The notes below the pieces were generated by a model. That model was given only the letters and a program-made list of their open reading frames with translations, had not been told where the DNA came from and did not search any database. Below, in pieces: positions 26,959-35,925 of a DNA stretch of 64,000 bases. The stretch spans positions 3,410,001 to 3,474,000 of the forward strand of contig NZ_CP043474.1 of NCBI RefSeq assembly GCF_008329645.1, in the 5' to 3' direction. The position numbers were made by a program, and so were the translations under genes. The stretch's first letter is position 1. Each line of letters begins with the position of its first letter. The stretch is from Mycolicibacterium grossiae. GTDB taxonomy: Bacteria; Actinomycetota; Actinomycetes; Mycobacteriales; Mycobacteriaceae.

Positions 26959-27410
26959 CGGTCGCGCTGCGGCGCAGCTGGGCCAAGGACCTCGACGCGG
27001 CAACGTTGTACGAGTTGCTCAAGCTGCGCGTCGAGGTGTTCGTCGTCGAGCAGGCCACGCCCTATCCGGAACTCGACGGCCGCGACTTGTTGTCCGAGAC
27101 GCGTCACTTCTGGCTCGAGGACGCCGACGGCGTCGTGGCGTCGACGCTGCGGCTGATGGAGGAACACCCCGGTGGGGAGAAGGCCTTCCGCATCGGGCGG
27201 GTCTGCACGAAGCGCAGCGAACGTGGGCACGGTCACACCAATCGGCTCATGCAGGCCGCGCTCGCCGAGGTCGGCGACTACCCGTGCCGCATCAATGCGC
27301 AGACCTATCTCGAGGACATGTACGCCAAGCACGGCTTCGTCCGTGTCGGTGAGGAATTCCTCGACGACGGCATCCCGCACGTCTCAATGCTCCGTAGCGG
27401 CAACCTCTAA
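26955..27410 (+). CDS. ElaA-type GNAT acetyltransferase
   Basis: The 151-residue protein fits the ElaA branch of GNATs: the N-terminal [35 protein letters not shown] as the acetyl-CoA loop (a variant of the usual Q/RxxGxG/A) and [16 protein letters not shown] at the C-terminus. The substrate is unknown. It starts by GTGA overlap with mqo. In M. tuberculosis the next genes would be a magnesium-chelatase-like gene, cobO and cobB; here cysG follows after 35 bases. Confidence 0.88.
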   Translation: MTVALRRSWAKDLDAATLYELLKLRVEVFVVEQATPYPELDGRDLLSETRHFWLEDADGVVASTLRLMEEHPGGEKAFRIGRVCTKRSERGHGHTNRLMQAALAEVGDYPCRINAQTYLEDMYAKHGFVRVGEEFLDDGIPHVSMLRSGNL

Positions 27411-27445
27411 GCTCTTCGGGTGATGCGCACCCGAGGAGACCGTCC

Positions 27446-28684
27446 GTGACCGACGACCCGTTCGTGCCCGACGGACGGACCGACGACGCCTACCTCGTGG
27501 GCCTGCGTCTGTCCGGCCGCCGGGTCGTCGTGGTCGGTGGCGGGACCGTCGCGCAGCGTCGACTGCCGCTGCTGCTCGCCAACGGTGCGGAGGTGCACGT
27601 CGTCGCCCGCGCCGCGACGCCCGCCGTGGAGGCGCTGCGCGACCAGCGCCCCGGCATCACGCTCGAACTGCGCGACTACCGCGACGGCGACCTCGACGGC
27701 GCCTGGTACGCGATCGCCGCCACCGACGACCCGGACGTCAACGCCGCCATCGTCGCCGAGGCCGAACGGAACCGGATCTTCTGCGTGCGGGCGGACGTGG
27801 CCCGCGACGGCACGGCGGTCACGCCGGCGTCGTTCGAGTACGACGGCCTGTCGGTCGGCGTGCTCGCCGGCGGCGACCACCGGCGCTCGGCCGCGATCCG
27901 GTCGGCCATCAACGAGGGTCTGCAGAGCGGCGTGCTGGCCGACTCGCGCTCCGACGCGCTGCGCGGGCAGGTGGCGTTGGTCGGCGGGGGACCGGGCGAC
28001 CCCGAACTCATCACCGTGCGCGGTCGCCGGCTGCTCGCGCAGGCCGACGTCGTCGTCGCCGACCGCCTGGCGCCCCCGGAGCTGCTCGCCGAACTCTCCC
28101 CGCACGTCGAGGTGATCGACGCCGCGAAGATCCCCTACGGCCGGGCGATGGCGCAGGAGGCGATCAACGCGGTGCTCGTCGAGCGGGCCCGCGCCGGCAA
28201 GTTCGTGGTGCGCCTCAAGGGCGGCGACCCGTTCGTCTACGCGCGTGGCTACGAGGAGGTGGTGGCGTGCGCCGAGGCGGGCGTCCCCGTCACCGTCGTT
28301 CCGGGCGTCACCAGCGCGATCGCGGTGCCTGCGCTGGCGGGCGTGCCGGTGACCCACCGCGCGGTGAACCACGAGTTCGTGGTGGTCAGCGGACACCTCG
28401 CACCCGAGCATCCCGAATCGTTAGTGAATTGGGATGCGCTGGCCGCGCTGTCCGGCACGCTGGTCCTGCTGATGGCCGTCGAGCGCATCGAGCTGTTCGC
28501 CGCGGTCCTGCTCGCGGGCGGCCGACCTGCGGATACGCCGGTGATCGTGGTGCAGCACGGCACGACGGCCGCGCAGCGGACGCTGCGGTCGACCCTGGCC
28601 ACGGCCGCCGAGGACATCCGCGCGGAGGGCATCAGGCCCCCCGCGATCATCGTGATCGGGCCCGTCGCGGCCTTCGGCGGTTAA
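27446..28684 (+). CDS. cysG: Siroheme synthase: precorrin-2 dehydrogenase/ferrochelatase fused to uroporphyrinogen-III C-methyltransferase
   Basis: The 412-residue bifunctional protein has an N-terminal dehydrogenase/ferrochelatase domain (about 10-170, Rossmann VVVVGGGTVAQRRL) and a C-terminal SUMT domain (about 172-410) with LVGGGPGDPELITVRG, VRLKGGDPFVYARG and VVPGVTSAIAVPALAG. It converts uroporphyrinogen III to siroheme for sulfite and nitrite reductases; precorrin-2 is also the entry to cobalamin. The GTG at 27446 has CGAGGAG upstream. TAAGCT (27408-27413) may be its -10 box, overlapping the previous stop codon. Confidence 0.93.
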   Translation: MTDDPFVPDGRTDDAYLVGLRLSGRRVVVVGGGTVAQRRLPLLLANGAEVHVVARAATPAVEALRDQRPGITLELRDYRDGDLDGAWYAIAATDDPDVNAAIVAEAERNRIFCVRADVARDGTAVTPASFEYDGLSVGVLAGGDHRRSAAIRSAINEGLQSGVLADSRSDALRGQVALVGGGPGDPELITVRGRRLLAQADVVVADRLAPPELLAELSPHVEVIDAAKIPYGRAMAQEAINAVLVERARAGKFVVRLKGGDPFVYARGYEEVVACAEAGVPVTVVPGVTSAIAVPALAGVPVTHRAVNHEFVVVSGHLAPEHPESLVNWDALAALSGTLVLLMAVERIELFAAVLLAGGRPADTPVIVVQHGTTAAQRTLRSTLATAAEDIRAEGIRPPAIIVIGPVAAFGG

Positions 28685-28694
28685 AGGATTTCTA

Positions 28695-28714
28695 AGATTA
28701 CTGTAAGGTAACCT
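28695..28714. promoter_or_regulatory. Inverted repeat over the efpA -10 box
   Basis: AGATTAC-N6-GTAACCT (six of seven bases symmetric) covers the -10 box TAAGGT (28704-28709), which is 7 bases upstream of the efpA ATG. A repressor here would block transcription. The regulator is unknown. The match to the 19-bp iron-box consensus is only 13 of 19, so an iron regulator is not supported. Confidence 0.45.
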
Positions 28715-28716
28715 GC

Positions 28717-30297
28717 ATGACGGCTCTCAACGATGCCGAGCGCGCCGCTGCCCGTCGTCCGTCCGAGAACGAAGGCGAAGGGGCGCTCCCCATGCCGATC
28801 ACGCCCACGCAGATCGTGCGTAGTAGCTGGTACCCGACCTGGATGCCGTCGCGGCGGTTCCTCGCCGCGGTGATCGCGATCGGCGGCATGCAGCTGCTGG
28901 CCACCATGGACAGCACCGTCGCGATCGTCGCGCTGCCGAAGATTCAGGACGAGCTGAACCTCTCCGACGCCGGGCGCAGCTGGGTGATCACCGCCTACGT
29001 GCTGACCTTCGGCGGCCTGATGCTCCTCGGCGGCCGGCTGGGCGACACCATCGGCCGCAAGCGCACGTTCATCGTCGGCGTCTCGCTGTTCACCATCGCC
29101 TCCATCCTGTGCGGCATCGCGTGGGACGAGAGCACGCTGGTGGTGGCACGGTTGCTGCAGGGCGTCGGTTCGGCCATCGCCTCGCCGACCGGCCTCGCGC
29201 TCATCGCGACCACCTTCCCGAAGGGGCCGGCCCGCAACGCCGCCACCGCCGTCTTCGCCGCCATGACCGGCGTCGGCTCGGTCATGGGCCTCGTGGTGGG
29301 CGGCGCCCTGACCGAGGTGTCGTGGCGGTGGGCGTTCCTGGTGAACGTGCCGATCGGCATCGTCATGATCTACCTGGCCCGCAAGACGCTGCGGGAGACC
29401 AACCGCGAGCGCATGAAGCTCGACGCGGCGGGCGCCATCCTCGCCACCCTCGCGTGCACGGCCGCGGTGTTCGGCTTCTCGATGGGTCCGGAGCGTGGCT
29501 GGCTGTCGCCGCTGACGCTCGGCTCCTGCCTGGCGGCGTTCGCGTTCTTCGCCGCCTTCGTCTACGTCGAACGCACCGCGGTCAACCCCGTGGTCCCGTT
29601 CAGCCTGTTCCGCGAGCGCAACCGGCTCGCGACCTTCGCCGCGGTGTTCCTCGCCGGTGGCGTGATGTTCACGCTGACGGTGCTCATCGGCCTGTACGTG
29701 CAGGACATCATGGGCTACAGCGCCCTGCGGGCCGGCATCGGCTTCATCCCGTTCGTCATCGCCCTGGGCATCGGTCTCGGGCTGTCCTCGTTCCTGGCGT
29801 CGCGGTTCCCGCCGCGGCTGCTGGTGATCGGCGGCGGTGTCCTGGTGCTGGCCGCGATGCTCTATGGCTCGACGCTGCACGGCGACATCCCGTACTTCCC
29901 GAACCTGGTGCTCCCCATCACCGTCGGCGGCTTCGGCATCGGCATGATCGTGGTGCCGCTGATGATCTCGGCCATCGCCGGCGTCGGATTCGACGAGATC
30001 GGACCGGTCTCGGCCATCGCGTTGATGCTGCAGAACCTGGGTGGTCCCGTGGTCCTCGCGATCATCCAGGCCGTGATCACCTCCCGCACGCTGTACCTCG
30101 GCGGCACGACCGGGCCGGTGAAGAACATGGACGCCGCGCAGCTGCGCGCCCTGGATCAGGGCTACACCTACGGGCTGCTCTGGGTTGCCGCCGTCGCCGT
30201 CGTCGTGGGTGCCGTCGCCCTGTTCATCGGCTACACCGCCGAGCAGGTGGCGCACGCCCAGGAGGTCAAGGACGCGATCGACGCCGGCGAACTCTAG
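28717..30297 (+). CDS. efpA: EfpA-type major facilitator efflux pump
   Basis: EfpA is a 14-helix drug:H+ antiporter-family protein (DHA2/QacA branch) implicated in lipid export and drug tolerance in mycobacteria. The 526-residue protein has an N-terminal cytoplasmic tail of about 45 residues, the QacA-type motif QLLATMDSTVAIVALP in helix 1, motif A GGRLGDTIGRKR and motif C-like repeats in helix 5. The ATG at 28717 is the expected start; the C-terminus ends in VKDAIDAGEL, like the M. tuberculosis protein. It overlaps the convergent lysR gene by 4 bases. Confidence 0.94.
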   Translation: MTALNDAERAAARRPSENEGEGALPMPITPTQIVRSSWYPTWMPSRRFLAAVIAIGGMQLLATMDSTVAIVALPKIQDELNLSDAGRSWVITAYVLTFGGLMLLGGRLGDTIGRKRTFIVGVSLFTIASILCGIAWDESTLVVARLLQGVGSAIASPTGLALIATTFPKGPARNAATAVFAAMTGVGSVMGLVVGGALTEVSWRWAFLVNVPIGIVMIYLARKTLRETNRERMKLDAAGAILATLACTAAVFGFSMGPERGWLSPLTLGSCLAAFAFFAAFVYVERTAVNPVVPFSLFRERNRLATFAAVFLAGGVMFTLTVLIGLYVQDIMGYSALRAGIGFIPFVIALGIGLGLSSFLASRFPPRLLVIGGGVLVLAAMLYGSTLHGDIPYFPNLVLPITVGGFGIGMIVVPLMISAIAGVGFDEIGPVSAIALMLQNLGGPVVLAIIQAVITSRTLYLGGTTGPVKNMDAAQLRALDQGYTYGLLWVAAVAVVVGAVALFIGYTAEQVAHAQEVKDAIDAGEL

Positions 30298-31199
30298 CCG
30301 GGGCGCACGTCGCGTGCGGCCGCGCCGAGCGCGTCGACGACCGCCGCCACGGGGGCGGACGGGCCGGGATGGGTCAGCGCCAGCGTGACGCGGCCCAGCC
30401 AGTTCGGGTCGTCGACGCGTCGCGTCACCACCCCCGCGGGGACCGACGGCGCCGCCAGCTCCGGCAGCACGCACACGCCCAGGCCGGCCGCGACCAGCCC
30501 CAGTCGGGCGGGCCAGTCGCGCACGCGGTAGCGCACCACCGGGTCGGTCAGCGTCGGCCAGGCACCGAACTGCGGGTCGCCGGGCGCACCCGTCCCGACG
30601 ATCCACGGTTGGACCGCGAGATCGCCCACCGCCACCGGATCCGCTGCGGCGAGGCGGTGCTCGGCGGGCAGCGCCACGCACAGGTCGCCGGCGTCGAGGC
30701 GCCGTCGCGACAGCCCGTCGAGGTCGTACTCCGACAGCCCCGCGCCCGCGCCGATCACCGCGACGTCCACCCGGCCCGCGCGCAGGTCGCGGAGCAGCGC
30801 CGGGGTGGCGGCCTCGGTCAGGGACACCGCGAGGCCGGGATGCTCGCGGGCGAGTCGCGCGAGGGCGGCCGGGACCAGCGCGGCCGCGGCGGTCGGGAAT
30901 GCGCCGAGGCCGACGCGCCCGCCCAGACGGTCACCGAGACCGCTCAGGTCCCGGGTCAGTGCGTCGATGCCGCCGAGGATGCGCGCCGCGTGCTCGGCGA
31001 CGACGGCCCCCGCCGCGGTCACGTGCACCCCGCCCGCGTGTCGCGCGAACAGCGCGTGCCCCGCGGCGGCCTCCATCGCCGCGACCTGCCGGGAGATCGC
31101 CGGCTGCGAGTACCCCAGCGCGCGGGCGGCGGCGCTGAACGACCCGAGGTGGGCGATTTCCTGGCAGACCCGCAGCCCCGTCAGCGTCAGTTCGGTCAT
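30294..31199 (-). CDS. LysR-family transcriptional regulator
   Basis: The 301-residue protein has the N-terminal LysR winged helix (FSAAARALGYSQPAISRQVAAMEAAAG is spread over about 21-48) and a type 2 periplasmic-binding-like effector domain (about 90-290). The effector is unknown. It is divergent from an SDR gene across 152 bp, the usual arrangement for a LysR regulator and its target. The start region is unusual: the first 17 bases of the gene belong to an array of four imperfect 17-bp repeats, each with its own ATG, so the exact start rests on the only one in frame. Confidence 0.9.
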   Translation of the reverse strand: MTELTLTGLRVCQEIAHLGSFSAAARALGYSQPAISRQVAAMEAAAGHALFARHAGGVHVTAAGAVVAEHAARILGGIDALTRDLSGLGDRLGGRVGLGAFPTAAAALVPAALARLAREHPGLAVSLTEAATPALLRDLRAGRVDVAVIGAGAGLSEYDLDGLSRRRLDAGDLCVALPAEHRLAAADPVAVGDLAVQPWIVGTGAPGDPQFGAWPTLTDPVVRYRVRDWPARLGLVAAGLGVCVLPELAAPSVPAGVVTRRVDDPNWLGRVTLALTHPGPSAPVAAVVDALGAAARDVRPG

Positions 31200-31250
31200 G
31201 TGGTCGCCTCAGTCATGCGGTCAGCTCAATCATCCGGTCAGCCTAGTCAT
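31183..31250 (-). repeat. Four tandem 17-bp repeats spanning the lysR start
   Basis: On the minus strand four units begin with ATGA at 31250, 31233, 31216 and 31199, at an exact 17-base period. The three upstream units share ATGAYTrrGsyGACC; the fourth is the start of the lysR coding sequence (ATGACCGAACTGACGCT). Because 17 is not a multiple of three, only the last ATG is in frame. The array lies in the lysR/SDR divergent promoter region. Confidence 0.75.
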
Positions 31251-31351
31251 GCGGATCGTGCATGGCCTCGCGGCGAAACGCTCATCTCCGGTATGGACTG
31301 CCGCCGCACGCCGCGCGGTTGAGTGAAGAGACACCGACAGGAGGAACCACG

Positions 31352-32188
31352 ATGCCGAAATTCACGACGCCGAACACCTGGCTCATCACCGGCACCTCAC
31401 GCGGCATGGGACGCGAGATGGTCGAGCAACTGCTGCGCCGCGGCGACACCGTGATCGCGACGCTGCGCAACCCCGACGACCTGGCCGACCTCGCCGACCA
31501 CTACGGCGACGCGTTGACCACCGAGCGGCTCGACGTCACCGACACGGCCGCACTGCGCGAGGCGGTCGACCGCGCCTTCGCGACGCACGACCGCATCGAC
31601 GTCGTGGCGTCCAACGCCGGCTACGGCGTGTTCGGCACCGCCGAGGACCTCACCGACGAGCAGGTCGACGCGATGATCGCCACGAATCTGACCGCCTCGA
31701 TCCAACTGGCCCGCACCGCCGTCGGACACCTGCGCCGCCAAGGCGGCGGCACGCTGGTGCAGATGTCGAGCATGGGCGGGCACCTGTCCTTTCCCGGCTT
31801 CTCGCTCTACCACGTGACCAAGTGGGGGATCGAGGGCTTCTACGACGCACTGGCCCAGGAGGTCGAACCGTTCGGCATTCGCACCGTCCTGGTCGCCCCG
31901 GGCGTGGTCCGCACCGGATTCTTCGACGCCGCACCCCGCGTGCCGGTCAGCGCGCCCTACGTCGGCGGGCCCGCCGACCGGCCGGCACCGACCCTCGAGG
32001 AGATGGTCGACAGCCAGGAGAAGACCGTCGCGGCGATCCTGCGCGCCGCCGACGCCGAGGACCCGCCGCGCCGCCTCGTCCTCGGGTCGGACGCCTGGCA
32101 GCTCGTCACCGACGCGCTGACCGACCGGCTCGCCGAGGTCACCGCCCAGCGGGAGAACGCCGCGACGGCGGACCTCACGACGCCGTGA
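31352..32188 (+). CDS. SDR-family oxidoreductase
   Basis: The 278-residue SDR has the cofactor motif TGTSRGMG near the N-terminus, SNAGYGVFG, SSMGG as the Ser segment and YHVTKWGIEG with the catalytic Tyr-Lys pair, then an extended C-terminus as in the classical SDRs related to retinol/ketone reductases. The arginine in TSRGMG and ATLRNPDDL suggests NADPH. The ATG at 31352 has AGGAGGAACC upstream, a strong ribosome site; the frame is open to 31262 but without one. It is probably the target of the divergent LysR regulator. Confidence 0.88.
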   Translation: MPKFTTPNTWLITGTSRGMGREMVEQLLRRGDTVIATLRNPDDLADLADHYGDALTTERLDVTDTAALREAVDRAFATHDRIDVVASNAGYGVFGTAEDLTDEQVDAMIATNLTASIQLARTAVGHLRRQGGGTLVQMSSMGGHLSFPGFSLYHVTKWGIEGFYDALAQEVEPFGIRTVLVAPGVVRTGFFDAAPRVPVSAPYVGGPADRPAPTLEEMVDSQEKTVAAILRAADAEDPPRRLVLGSDAWQLVTDALTDRLAEVTAQRENAATADLTTP

Positions 32189-32209
32189 TGCCCTGAGATC
32201 ATCGAGGGC

Positions 32210-32878
32210 ATGACGCGGCAATCGACGTCCGACGCCGTCGACCCCCTGGGATGGCGGCTCGTCCTCGGGGTGCTCGTCACCCACGTCCCGGTCGGCTCGC
32301 TGACCGACGCCGCGCGCGTCGCCACCGCAGCCGTGGACGCCGCGGGTGCCGAGGGCCCCGGTCACCTGACCGCCGAGCTGTTCGCCGACCGCGTGGTGCT
32401 GCGGCTGCAGGACGTCGCCGTCGGTGACGTCACCGCGACCGACGTCGCGCTGGCCCGGCGCATCACCGACGCCCTGGGCGGCATCGGGTCGGCGACCGTC
32501 GCCGGGGACGCGGTGGCGCCGCAGACCCTCGAGATCGCGATCGACGCGTCCGACATCGCGCGGGTGCGGCCGTTCTGGCAGGCCGTCACCGGATACGTCG
32601 ACGAACCCCACCCGGCCGACCTGCCGCCGAACGCACTGAGTGACCCGCTGCGGCGCAGTCCGACGATCTGGTTCCAGCAGATGGACCCGCCGCGCGGCGG
32701 ACGCAACCGGATCCACCTCGACGTCGACGTGCCGCCCGAGCGCGTCGCCGCGCGCATGGCGGCCGCGCTCGCCGCCGGCGGCAGGCTGGTGTCCGACGCT
32801 GCGGCGCCGTCGTTCTGGGTGCTCGCGGACCCGGAGGGCAACGAGGCGTGCCTCTGCACGTGGCAGGGGCGTGACTAA
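32210..32878 (+). CDS. Fusion of pterin-4a-carbinolamine dehydratase-like and glyoxalase/VOC domains
   Basis: The 222-residue protein has an N-terminal half resembling pterin carbinolamine dehydratase (GWRLVLGVLV ... FADRVVLRLQDV ... DVALARRITDALG) and a C-terminal VOC/glyoxalase_6 domain (ASDIARVRPFWQAVTGY ... IWFQQMD ... NRIHLDVDVP ... VLADPEGNEACLC). The second domain keeps a His and a Glu at typical metal positions. Such fusions occur in Actinobacteria without a known reaction. It ends 11 bases before proS, so it may be cotranscribed. Confidence 0.8.
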   Translation: MTRQSTSDAVDPLGWRLVLGVLVTHVPVGSLTDAARVATAAVDAAGAEGPGHLTAELFADRVVLRLQDVAVGDVTATDVALARRITDALGGIGSATVAGDAVAPQTLEIAIDASDIARVRPFWQAVTGYVDEPHPADLPPNALSDPLRRSPTIWFQQMDPPRGGRNRIHLDVDVPPERVAARMAAALAAGGRLVSDAAAPSFWVLADPEGNEACLCTWQGRD

Positions 32879-32889
32879 GGTAATCGCCT

Positions 32890-34659
32890 GTGATCACCCG
32901 CATGTCCGAGCTGTTCCTGCGCACGCTGCGCGACGATCCCGCCGACGCGGAGGTGCCCAGCCACAAGCTGCTCATCCGCGCGGGCTACGTGCGGCCGATC
33001 GGCCCGGGCCTGTACAGCTGGCTGCCGCTGGGTCTGCGGGTGTTCCGCAAGATCGAGAACGTCATCCGGGAGGAGATGAACGCGATCGGCGGGCAGGAGA
33101 TCCTGTTCCCGGCGCTGCTGCCGCGCGCGCCGTACGAGGCGACGAACCGGTGGACCGAATACGGCGACGGCCTGTTCCGGCTCAAGGACCGCCGCGGCAA
33201 CGACTATCTGCTCGGGCCCACCCACGAGGAGCTGTTCGCGCTGACGGTCAAGGGGGAGTACTCGTCCTACAAGGACTTCCCGCTGCGGCTCTACCAGATC
33301 CAGACCAAGTACCGCGACGAGGCGCGACCCCGCGCGGGCATCCTGCGCGGCCGCGAGTTCGTGATGAAGGACTCCTACTCCTTCGACGTCGACGAGGGCG
33401 GCCTCAAGGACGCCTATCACGCGCACCGCGAGGCGTATCAACGCATCTTCGCCCGGCTCGGCATCGACTACGTCATCGTCTCGGCGGTGTCGGGCGCGAT
33501 GGGCGGCAGCGCGAGCGAGGAGTTCCTGGCCGAGAGCGAGATCGGTGAGGACACCTTCGTGCGCTGTCTGCAGTCGGGGTACGCCGCGAACGTGGAGGCG
33601 GTGCTGACCCGGGTCCCGGAGTCGCAGCCGATCGACGGCCTCCCCGACGCGGTGGTCCACGAGACCCCGGACGCGCCGACCATCGCCACCCTGGTCGACT
33701 GGGCCAACTCCGCGGACCTGCCGAGCTTCGCGGGCCGCACCGTCACCGCCGCCGACACGTTGAAGAACGTGTTGCTCAAGGTGCGTCAGCCGGGCGGGGA
33801 GTGGGAACTGCTGGCCGTCGGCGTGCCCGGTGACCGCGAGGTCGACGAGAAGCGGCTCGGCGCCGCCCTGGAGCCCGCCGAGTACGCCCTGCTCGACGAC
33901 GCCGACTTCGCCGCCAACCCGTTCCTGGTCAAGGGGTACGTCGGGCCGAAGGCGCTGCGCGACAACGGCATTCGCTATCTGCTGGACCCGCGGATCGTCG
34001 ACGGCACGGCCTGGATCACCGGCGCGGACGCGCCGAACCAGCACGTCGTCGACCTCGTCGCCGGACGCGACTTCCACGGCGACGGGACGATCGAGGCGGC
34101 CGAGGTCCGCGACGGCGATCCGTCGCCGGACGGTGCCGGTCCATTGGTCAGCGCCCGCGGCATCGAGATCGGTCACATCTTCCAGTTGGGCCGCAAGTAC
34201 ACCGACGCATTCACCGTCGACGTCCTCGGCGAGGACGGCAAGCCGGTGCGCCTGACGATGGGGTCCTACGGCATCGGGGTGTCCCGGCTGGTCGCGGTGA
34301 TCGCCGAGCAGCAGCACGACGACCTCGGGCTGCGCTGGCCCGCCGCGGTGTCGCCGTTCGACGCGCACGTCGTGATCGCCAACAAGGACGACGACGCCCG
34401 CAGCGGCGCAACGGAACTCGCCCGTGCGCTCGACGGCCTGGGCCTCGAGGTGCTGCTCGACGACCGCAAGTCCTCGCCCGGCGTGAAGTTCAAGGACGCC
34501 GAGCTGCTCGGCGTTCCGTGGATCGTCGTGGTCGGCCGCGGGTGGGGCAGTGGCGTGGTGGAGCTGCGCAACCGGTTCACCGGTGAGAACCGGGAGATCG
34601 CCGTCTCCGACGACATCGCCACCACCGCCGCCGAGATCGCCGCCAACCTGCGCGGCTGA
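32890..34659 (+). CDS. proS: Prolyl-tRNA synthetase (bacterial type)
   Basis: ProS charges tRNA-Pro. The 589-residue class II synthetase starts [20 protein letters not shown] and shows motif 1, motif 2 ([21 protein letters not shown] is spread over the loop), an inserted YbaK-like editing domain (about 225-400) and motif 3 [13 protein letters not shown], followed by the anticodon-binding domain. The GTG at 32890 follows a -10 box TAAGGT (32876-32881) by 8 bases, so the transcript is probably leaderless. Length agrees with the bacterial family that carries the editing insertion. Confidence 0.96.
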   Translation: MITRMSELFLRTLRDDPADAEVPSHKLLIRAGYVRPIGPGLYSWLPLGLRVFRKIENVIREEMNAIGGQEILFPALLPRAPYEATNRWTEYGDGLFRLKDRRGNDYLLGPTHEELFALTVKGEYSSYKDFPLRLYQIQTKYRDEARPRAGILRGREFVMKDSYSFDVDEGGLKDAYHAHREAYQRIFARLGIDYVIVSAVSGAMGGSASEEFLAESEIGEDTFVRCLQSGYAANVEAVLTRVPESQPIDGLPDAVVHETPDAPTIATLVDWANSADLPSFAGRTVTAADTLKNVLLKVRQPGGEWELLAVGVPGDREVDEKRLGAALEPAEYALLDDADFAANPFLVKGYVGPKALRDNGIRYLLDPRIVDGTAWITGADAPNQHVVDLVAGRDFHGDGTIEAAEVRDGDPSPDGAGPLVSARGIEIGHIFQLGRKYTDAFTVDVLGEDGKPVRLTMGSYGIGVSRLVAVIAEQQHDDLGLRWPAAVSPFDAHVVIANKDDDARSGATELARALDGLGLEVLLDDRKSSPGVKFKDAELLGVPWIVVVGRGWGSGVVELRNRFTGENREIAVSDDIATTAAEIAANLRG

Positions 34660-34666
34660 CGCCGAG

Positions 34667-35260
34667 CTACTCGCTGCCGCCCGGGAACGCGACCGTGACC
34701 GGGGTGACGCCGAGCACCGCGCGCCACTTCGCCGCGGTCACGGCGGCCTGCGTCAGCGCGGCGACGGCGACGGCACGGTCCTCCGACGTCGTCGCCTGCT
34801 CCAGGACTGCCCGCCAGGCGACCGCGCCGTCCTCCTCCATCCGCACCGCCAGCGTCGCCGCGGCGGTGGGATCGTCGACGTCGATCGGGATCTGGTAGCC
34901 GACCGCGGGCAGCGGTGGCGTCGCGTTGCGTGCCTCGAGGAGGGCGATGCCCTCCTCGCGCTGCGCGCGGTGGGTCCGCAGGGCCGCCGACACCAGGTCG
35001 TTGACGTCCGGCGTGGAGTGCGCGGACACCAGGCCGTAGCCGTAGATGACGCCGTGCTCGGTGGCCACGGCGTCGAACAGCGCCGCGTCCGGCCCGTCGG
35101 CGGGCCGGTTCGGGTCGGGGGTCGTGGTGGCCGTGCTGGTGATCGACGGCGTGGTGATCGACGGCGTCGGATCGTTCGCCGTGGTCGTCGGCGCCGTCGA
35201 CGAGCCCGGTGCGGGGGACGGCCCGGGGCGGGTCGTGCCGGTGGGGTCGGGCGACGTCAC
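34667..35260 (-). CDS. DUF4439 ferritin-like protein with Ser/Thr/Pro-rich N-terminus
   Basis: The 197-residue protein has a disordered N-terminal stretch rich in Thr, Pro and Ser (about 1-55) and a C-terminal helical DUF4439 domain (ALFDAVATEHGVIYGYG ... LRTHRAQREEGIALLEARNA). The family has a ferritin-like fold of unknown function. The GTG at 35260 overlaps the stop of the upstream lipoprotein gene (GTGA), so the two proteins are made together and may act as a pair. It corresponds to the gene after proS in M. tuberculosis (Rv2844), on the opposite strand to proS. Confidence 0.75.
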   Translation of the reverse strand: MTSPDPTGTTRPGPSPAPGSSTAPTTTANDPTPSITTPSITSTATTTPDPNRPADGPDAALFDAVATEHGVIYGYGLVSAHSTPDVNDLVSAALRTHRAQREEGIALLEARNATPPLPAVGYQIPIDVDDPTAAATLAVRMEEDGAVAWRAVLEQATTSEDRAVAVAALTQAAVTAAKWRAVLGVTPVTVAFPGGSE

Positions 35261-35772
35261 GAGCCCACCAGGGCGACGGTGGCGGCGGCGGTGCAGGCCG
35301 CGGCGATCGAACCGAGCAGGCCGGCGGCGTACCCGGTCTGCCCGGCCGCCGCGGTGGCGGCGGCATCGGCGGACTGCTGCAGCGCCAAACGCGCCGCATC
35401 CTCGGTGGGTGCGGGCGGGGCGGAGGCGGCCGAGGTCGAGGACCCGGTCGAAGTGGTCGTCGAGGTCGTCGGCGCGGTGCTGGGGGACTGACCGGTCACG
35501 CGGGTGATCTCGTCGGCCAACGCGTCGGCGTGGGCGGTGCGCTGGCCGGCGATCGCGGTCAGGGCGCCGGCCACGGGCGGGCGGGCCGTCGCGGCCGCGC
35601 CGGTGGCGAGCAGGCTGTCGGCACGGGCCCGTTCGAGCTGGTCGGTCAGGGCGCTGACGTCCGGCGGGGGCGTCTTCGCGGCGCAGGCGGTCGAGGCGCT
35701 GCCCAGCAGGGCGAGGGCCGCGGCGCCGAACAGGACGTGCCGCCTGCTGACGTGGAGGGAGGCGCTCGGCAC
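35257..35772 (-). CDS. Putative twin-arginine lipoprotein, ferritin-like
   Basis: The 171-residue protein begins with [16 protein letters not shown] and a lipobox-like STAC, a combined Tat-like and lipoprotein signal, and is otherwise alanine-rich with long helices and a Ser/Thr linker. It resembles Rv2843. The helical C-terminal part could be a second ferritin-like domain, but this is uncertain. The GTG at 35772 is chosen because GGCAGGA lies upstream and the signal begins at once. It overlaps the DUF4439 gene by 4 bases and is divergent from rimP. Confidence 0.72.
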   Translation of the reverse strand: MPSASLHVSRRHVLFGAAALALLGSASTACAAKTPPPDVSALTDQLERARADSLLATGAAATARPPVAGALTAIAGQRTAHADALADEITRVTGQSPSTAPTTSTTTSTGSSTSAASAPPAPTEDAARLALQQSADAAATAAAGQTGYAAGLLGSIAAACTAAATVALVGS

Positions 35773-35854
35773 ATCGACATCCTGCCATCCCGGGTCGGCG
35801 TTCCCGGCCGACGAGGGGCTCTGGCGTTCCGGATTGGGGCGTCGAGCACTGGCG

Positions 35855-35860
35855 TATCGT
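35855..35860 (+). promoter_or_regulatory. -10 box of the rimP-nusA operon
   Basis: TATCGT at 35855-35860 would start transcription near 35867, giving a leader of about 60 bases before rimP. A GGGGC/GCCCC hairpin (about 35876-35894) lies in that leader. No good -35 box is seen. Confidence 0.4.
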
Positions 35861-35925
35861 TGACACTCGATCCCGGCGCCCCCACCAGGGGCGTCGACCG
35901 TACAACTCAAGACGAGGAGCTCGCC

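Noticed and set aside
28693-28711. IdeR/DtxR iron box before efpA
   Set aside because: Only 13 of 19 positions match the consensus, and the right half is in the wrong orientation.
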